A stretch of DNA of 15,572 nt. Origin: Bacteroidales bacterium. GTDB taxonomy: Bacteria; Bacteroidota; Bacteroidia; Bacteroidales; UBA932. The notes under the pieces are model-generated. The model was given only the letters and a program-made list of their open reading frames with translations, was not told where the DNA came from and made no database searches. The stretch is taken from NCBI GenBank assembly GCA_016295245.1, contig JAEDLO010000034.1, positions 1 through 15,572 of the forward strand, read 5' to 3'. This document shows positions 14,193 through 15,572 of this stretch, one piece after another. The translations under genes were made by a program, and so were the position numbers. The number at the start of each line of letters is the position of its first letter. Within the stretch, counting starts at the first letter, position 1.

Positions 14193-15572
14193 TTACTTTA
14201 TAATTGTCTCTGAAAGATACATCTCTCTTCTCGGAGCAATCTTGCGCTCGCCTTCGAGACAGACTGTGCCTTCGAGGCGGATATCCTCGCTGGAGGCGCC
14301 GACCTTGACCGTGTACTTGCCAGGATCTATGCTCCAGAGTTTGTCAGCGTCGTAGTAGCCGAACTGCTCGAGGCCGAGCCGTACGGTGACGCTCTTCTGC
14401 TCTCCGGCCTCGAGGCTGACTCTTGCGAAGCCCTGAAGTCTTATTGGGCTGAGCTGCTGGCCTTCCTCGGCCGGGCAGATGTAAATCTGGGCTATTTCGT
14501 CAGCAGGGACCTCGCCGCTGTTGCGCAGCTTGAAGCTGAGCTCAAGGGTCTTGTCTGAAGTTGCGGCGCTGCCCTGAAGTGAGAGGTCGGAGTATTCAAA
14601 GCTGCTGTAGCTCAGGCCGAAACCGAAAGGATGGGCGATAGGCTCTCCGCTCTTGCCGTATGAGTAGCAGATGTTCCTGCCCACGATTTCTTCCGAAGGA
14701 TAGCTGACGCTCAGTTTGCCAGATGGGCTGACTTTGCCGTAGAGTATGTCTGCAAGCGCGTTGCCTCCCTCTTCGCCCGGGTACCAGGCCTGTATGACCG
14801 CGGCGCACTTCTTCTCCAGCTCGGAGATAACCTGCGCGCGGCCACCGAACACTACGAGCACGACAGGCTTGCCGGTGGCAATCAGCTCCTCGACGAACTG
14901 CTCCTGGCTGCCCGGCAGACGCAGGCTTCCGCGGTCGCGGTTCTCGCCGCAAAGCATTACGTTTTCGCCCATTGCCGCGATGATCACGTCGCTCTGGGCG
15001 GCATAGCGGAGGGCCTCGGCGCGGTCAGCAATCTCGCCGCTGTCAACCATACGCTTCTGGTTCTTAATAAGGTAGGCTACGGCAGGGTCGCCGCTGCTGT
15101 TAATCACGGTTTCAATCTTTTCCGTCCAGTCGCAACCGCGGCTGTAGAGCAGGCTTCCTCCCTCAGGCAGCCCTTTTTCCATTCCTTCGCGCAGGGTGAC
15201 GATGTGCGGATTTTCTGCATCCGGGATGCGACGTTTCCAGAAATATATCATCGCCGGGTAGGTGTAATCTCCCAGCATCGCCCACATACTGCCGGCGTTC
15301 GGGCCGGTGAGGGCTATCTTCATCGGCTTGTCAAGCGGCAGGATGCCGCCTTCGTTCTTTAGCAGGACAACCGACTGGGTGGCGAGGCGGTATGCGAGTT
15401 CGCGCTCCTCGGGGCTGTCAAGTTCGATGTGGCCCTTGTCGAAGAACATCGGGTTGTCAAGCAGTCCGAGCTCGACCTTTAGCCTGAGAACGCGCTTGAC
15501 CGCGGTTTCAATGGTCTTTTCGCTTACCAGTCCCTTTTCGACCGCTTCCGGCAGGAGGGCGTAGTTCGCGCC
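14193..15572 (-). CDS. Glycoside hydrolase family 3, probable beta-xylosidase/beta-glucosidase (5' part missing)
   Basis: The frame is open to the right edge of the window, giving 459 visible C-terminal residues; the start and the N-terminal barrel with the nucleophile Asp are outside. The first visible codons read GANYALLPEAVEKGLVSEKT, then TAVKRVLRLKVELGLLDNP, the standard end of the GH3 barrel, so the Met at 15449 is internal. The alpha/beta sandwich follows: SVVLLKNEGGILPL, IALTGPNA, GDYTYPAMIYFW, and the acid/base region GENVMLCGENRDRGSLRLPG, then WYPGEEGGNALADILYG and PSGKLSVSYP. FGFGLSYSSFEYSDL opens the fibronectin-III-like C-terminal domain. Members split beta-linked xylose or glucose from oligosaccharide ends; xylose is more likely beside GH67. 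It is transcribed first of the four hydrolases in view, 9 bases before GH67. Confidence 0.93.
   Translation of the reverse strand, partial: GANYALLPEAVEKGLVSEKTIETAVKRVLRLKVELGLLDNPMFFDKGHIELDSPEERELAYRLATQSVVLLKNEGGILPLDKPMKIALTGPNAGSMWAMLGDYTYPAMIYFWKRRIPDAENPHIVTLREGMEKGLPEGGSLLYSRGCDWTEKIETVINSSGDPAVAYLIKNQKRMVDSGEIADRAEALRYAAQSDVIIAAMGENVMLCGENRDRGSLRLPGSQEQFVEELIATGKPVVLVVFGGRAQVISELEKKCAAVIQAWYPGEEGGNALADILYGKVSPSGKLSVSYPSEEIVGRNICYSYGKSGEPIAHPFGFGLSYSSFEYSDLSLQGSAATSDKTLELSFKLRNSGEVPADEIAQIYICPAEEGQQLSPIRLQGFARVSLEAGEQKSVTVRLGLEQFGYYDADKLWSIDPGKYTVKVGASSEDIRLEGTVCLEGERKIAPRREMYLSETIIK

Noticed and set aside
1..15572. tRNA, rRNA, CRISPR array, insertion sequence or attachment site
   Set aside because: No cloverleaf-like sequence, no regularly spaced repeats, and no transposase or integrase frame was found on either strand.

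Overview
The window looks like a chromosomal segment from a gut or rumen Bacteroidales bacterium with a moderately high G+C content. The evidence is a long PotA carrying an extra C-terminal repeat, Bacteroidetes-type -7 promoter elements (TAnnTTTG), A/T-rich leaders without strong Shine-Dalgarno sequences, secreted or lipoprotein glycoside hydrolases of families GH3, GH43, GH67 and GH97, and a lipoprotein transglutaminase. Genus cannot be fixed from sequence alone. An Alistipes/Rikenellaceae or Cryptobacteroides-like source is a guess. Gene density is very high: the longest stretch without a confident gene is 177 bp.

Layout. (1) 1-3813, plus strand: the spermidine/putrescine importer operon potA (5' end outside the window), potB, potC and potD, tightly packed. 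PotD ends in an unusual C-terminal membrane anchor. (2) 3833-4180, plus: a small protein with a disordered Gln/Tyr/Pro linker and an SSB-like acidic tip. (3) 8006-4177, minus: a three-gene unit cutC, then a transglutaminase-like lipoprotein, then a WYL-domain regulator. It meets the small gene tail to tail with a 4-bp stop-codon overlap and a strong hairpin at the junction. (4) 8007-8073: a 67-bp divergent promoter region with two -7 elements forming the arms of an inverted repeat. It faces cutC on one side and a tyrosine-phosphatase-type gene (8074-8892, plus) on the other. (5) 15572-8889, minus: a carbohydrate-degradation cluster read GH3, GH67, GH97, then GH43. GH67 alpha-glucuronidase points to glucuronoxylan-type hemicellulose. 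GH3 (probable beta-xylosidase or beta-glucosidase), a retaining-type GH97 and a GH43 would remove the other side groups and split the oligosaccharides. No susC/susD pair is visible; it may lie beyond 15572.

Most genes are ordinary family members, and I do not see a clear-cut new multi-gene system. The signals most worth a second look are: near-absence of the tetranucleotide CATG across the whole window (four sites by eye against roughly sixty expected), the membrane-tethered PotD, the SSB-like tail on the small protein, the transglutaminase with a second copy of its fold that has lost its catalytic residues plus a thioredoxin-like tail without CXXC, the symmetric divergent promoter, and the structured 177-bp gap between GH97 and GH43, which also holds a very acidic 29-codon ORF.
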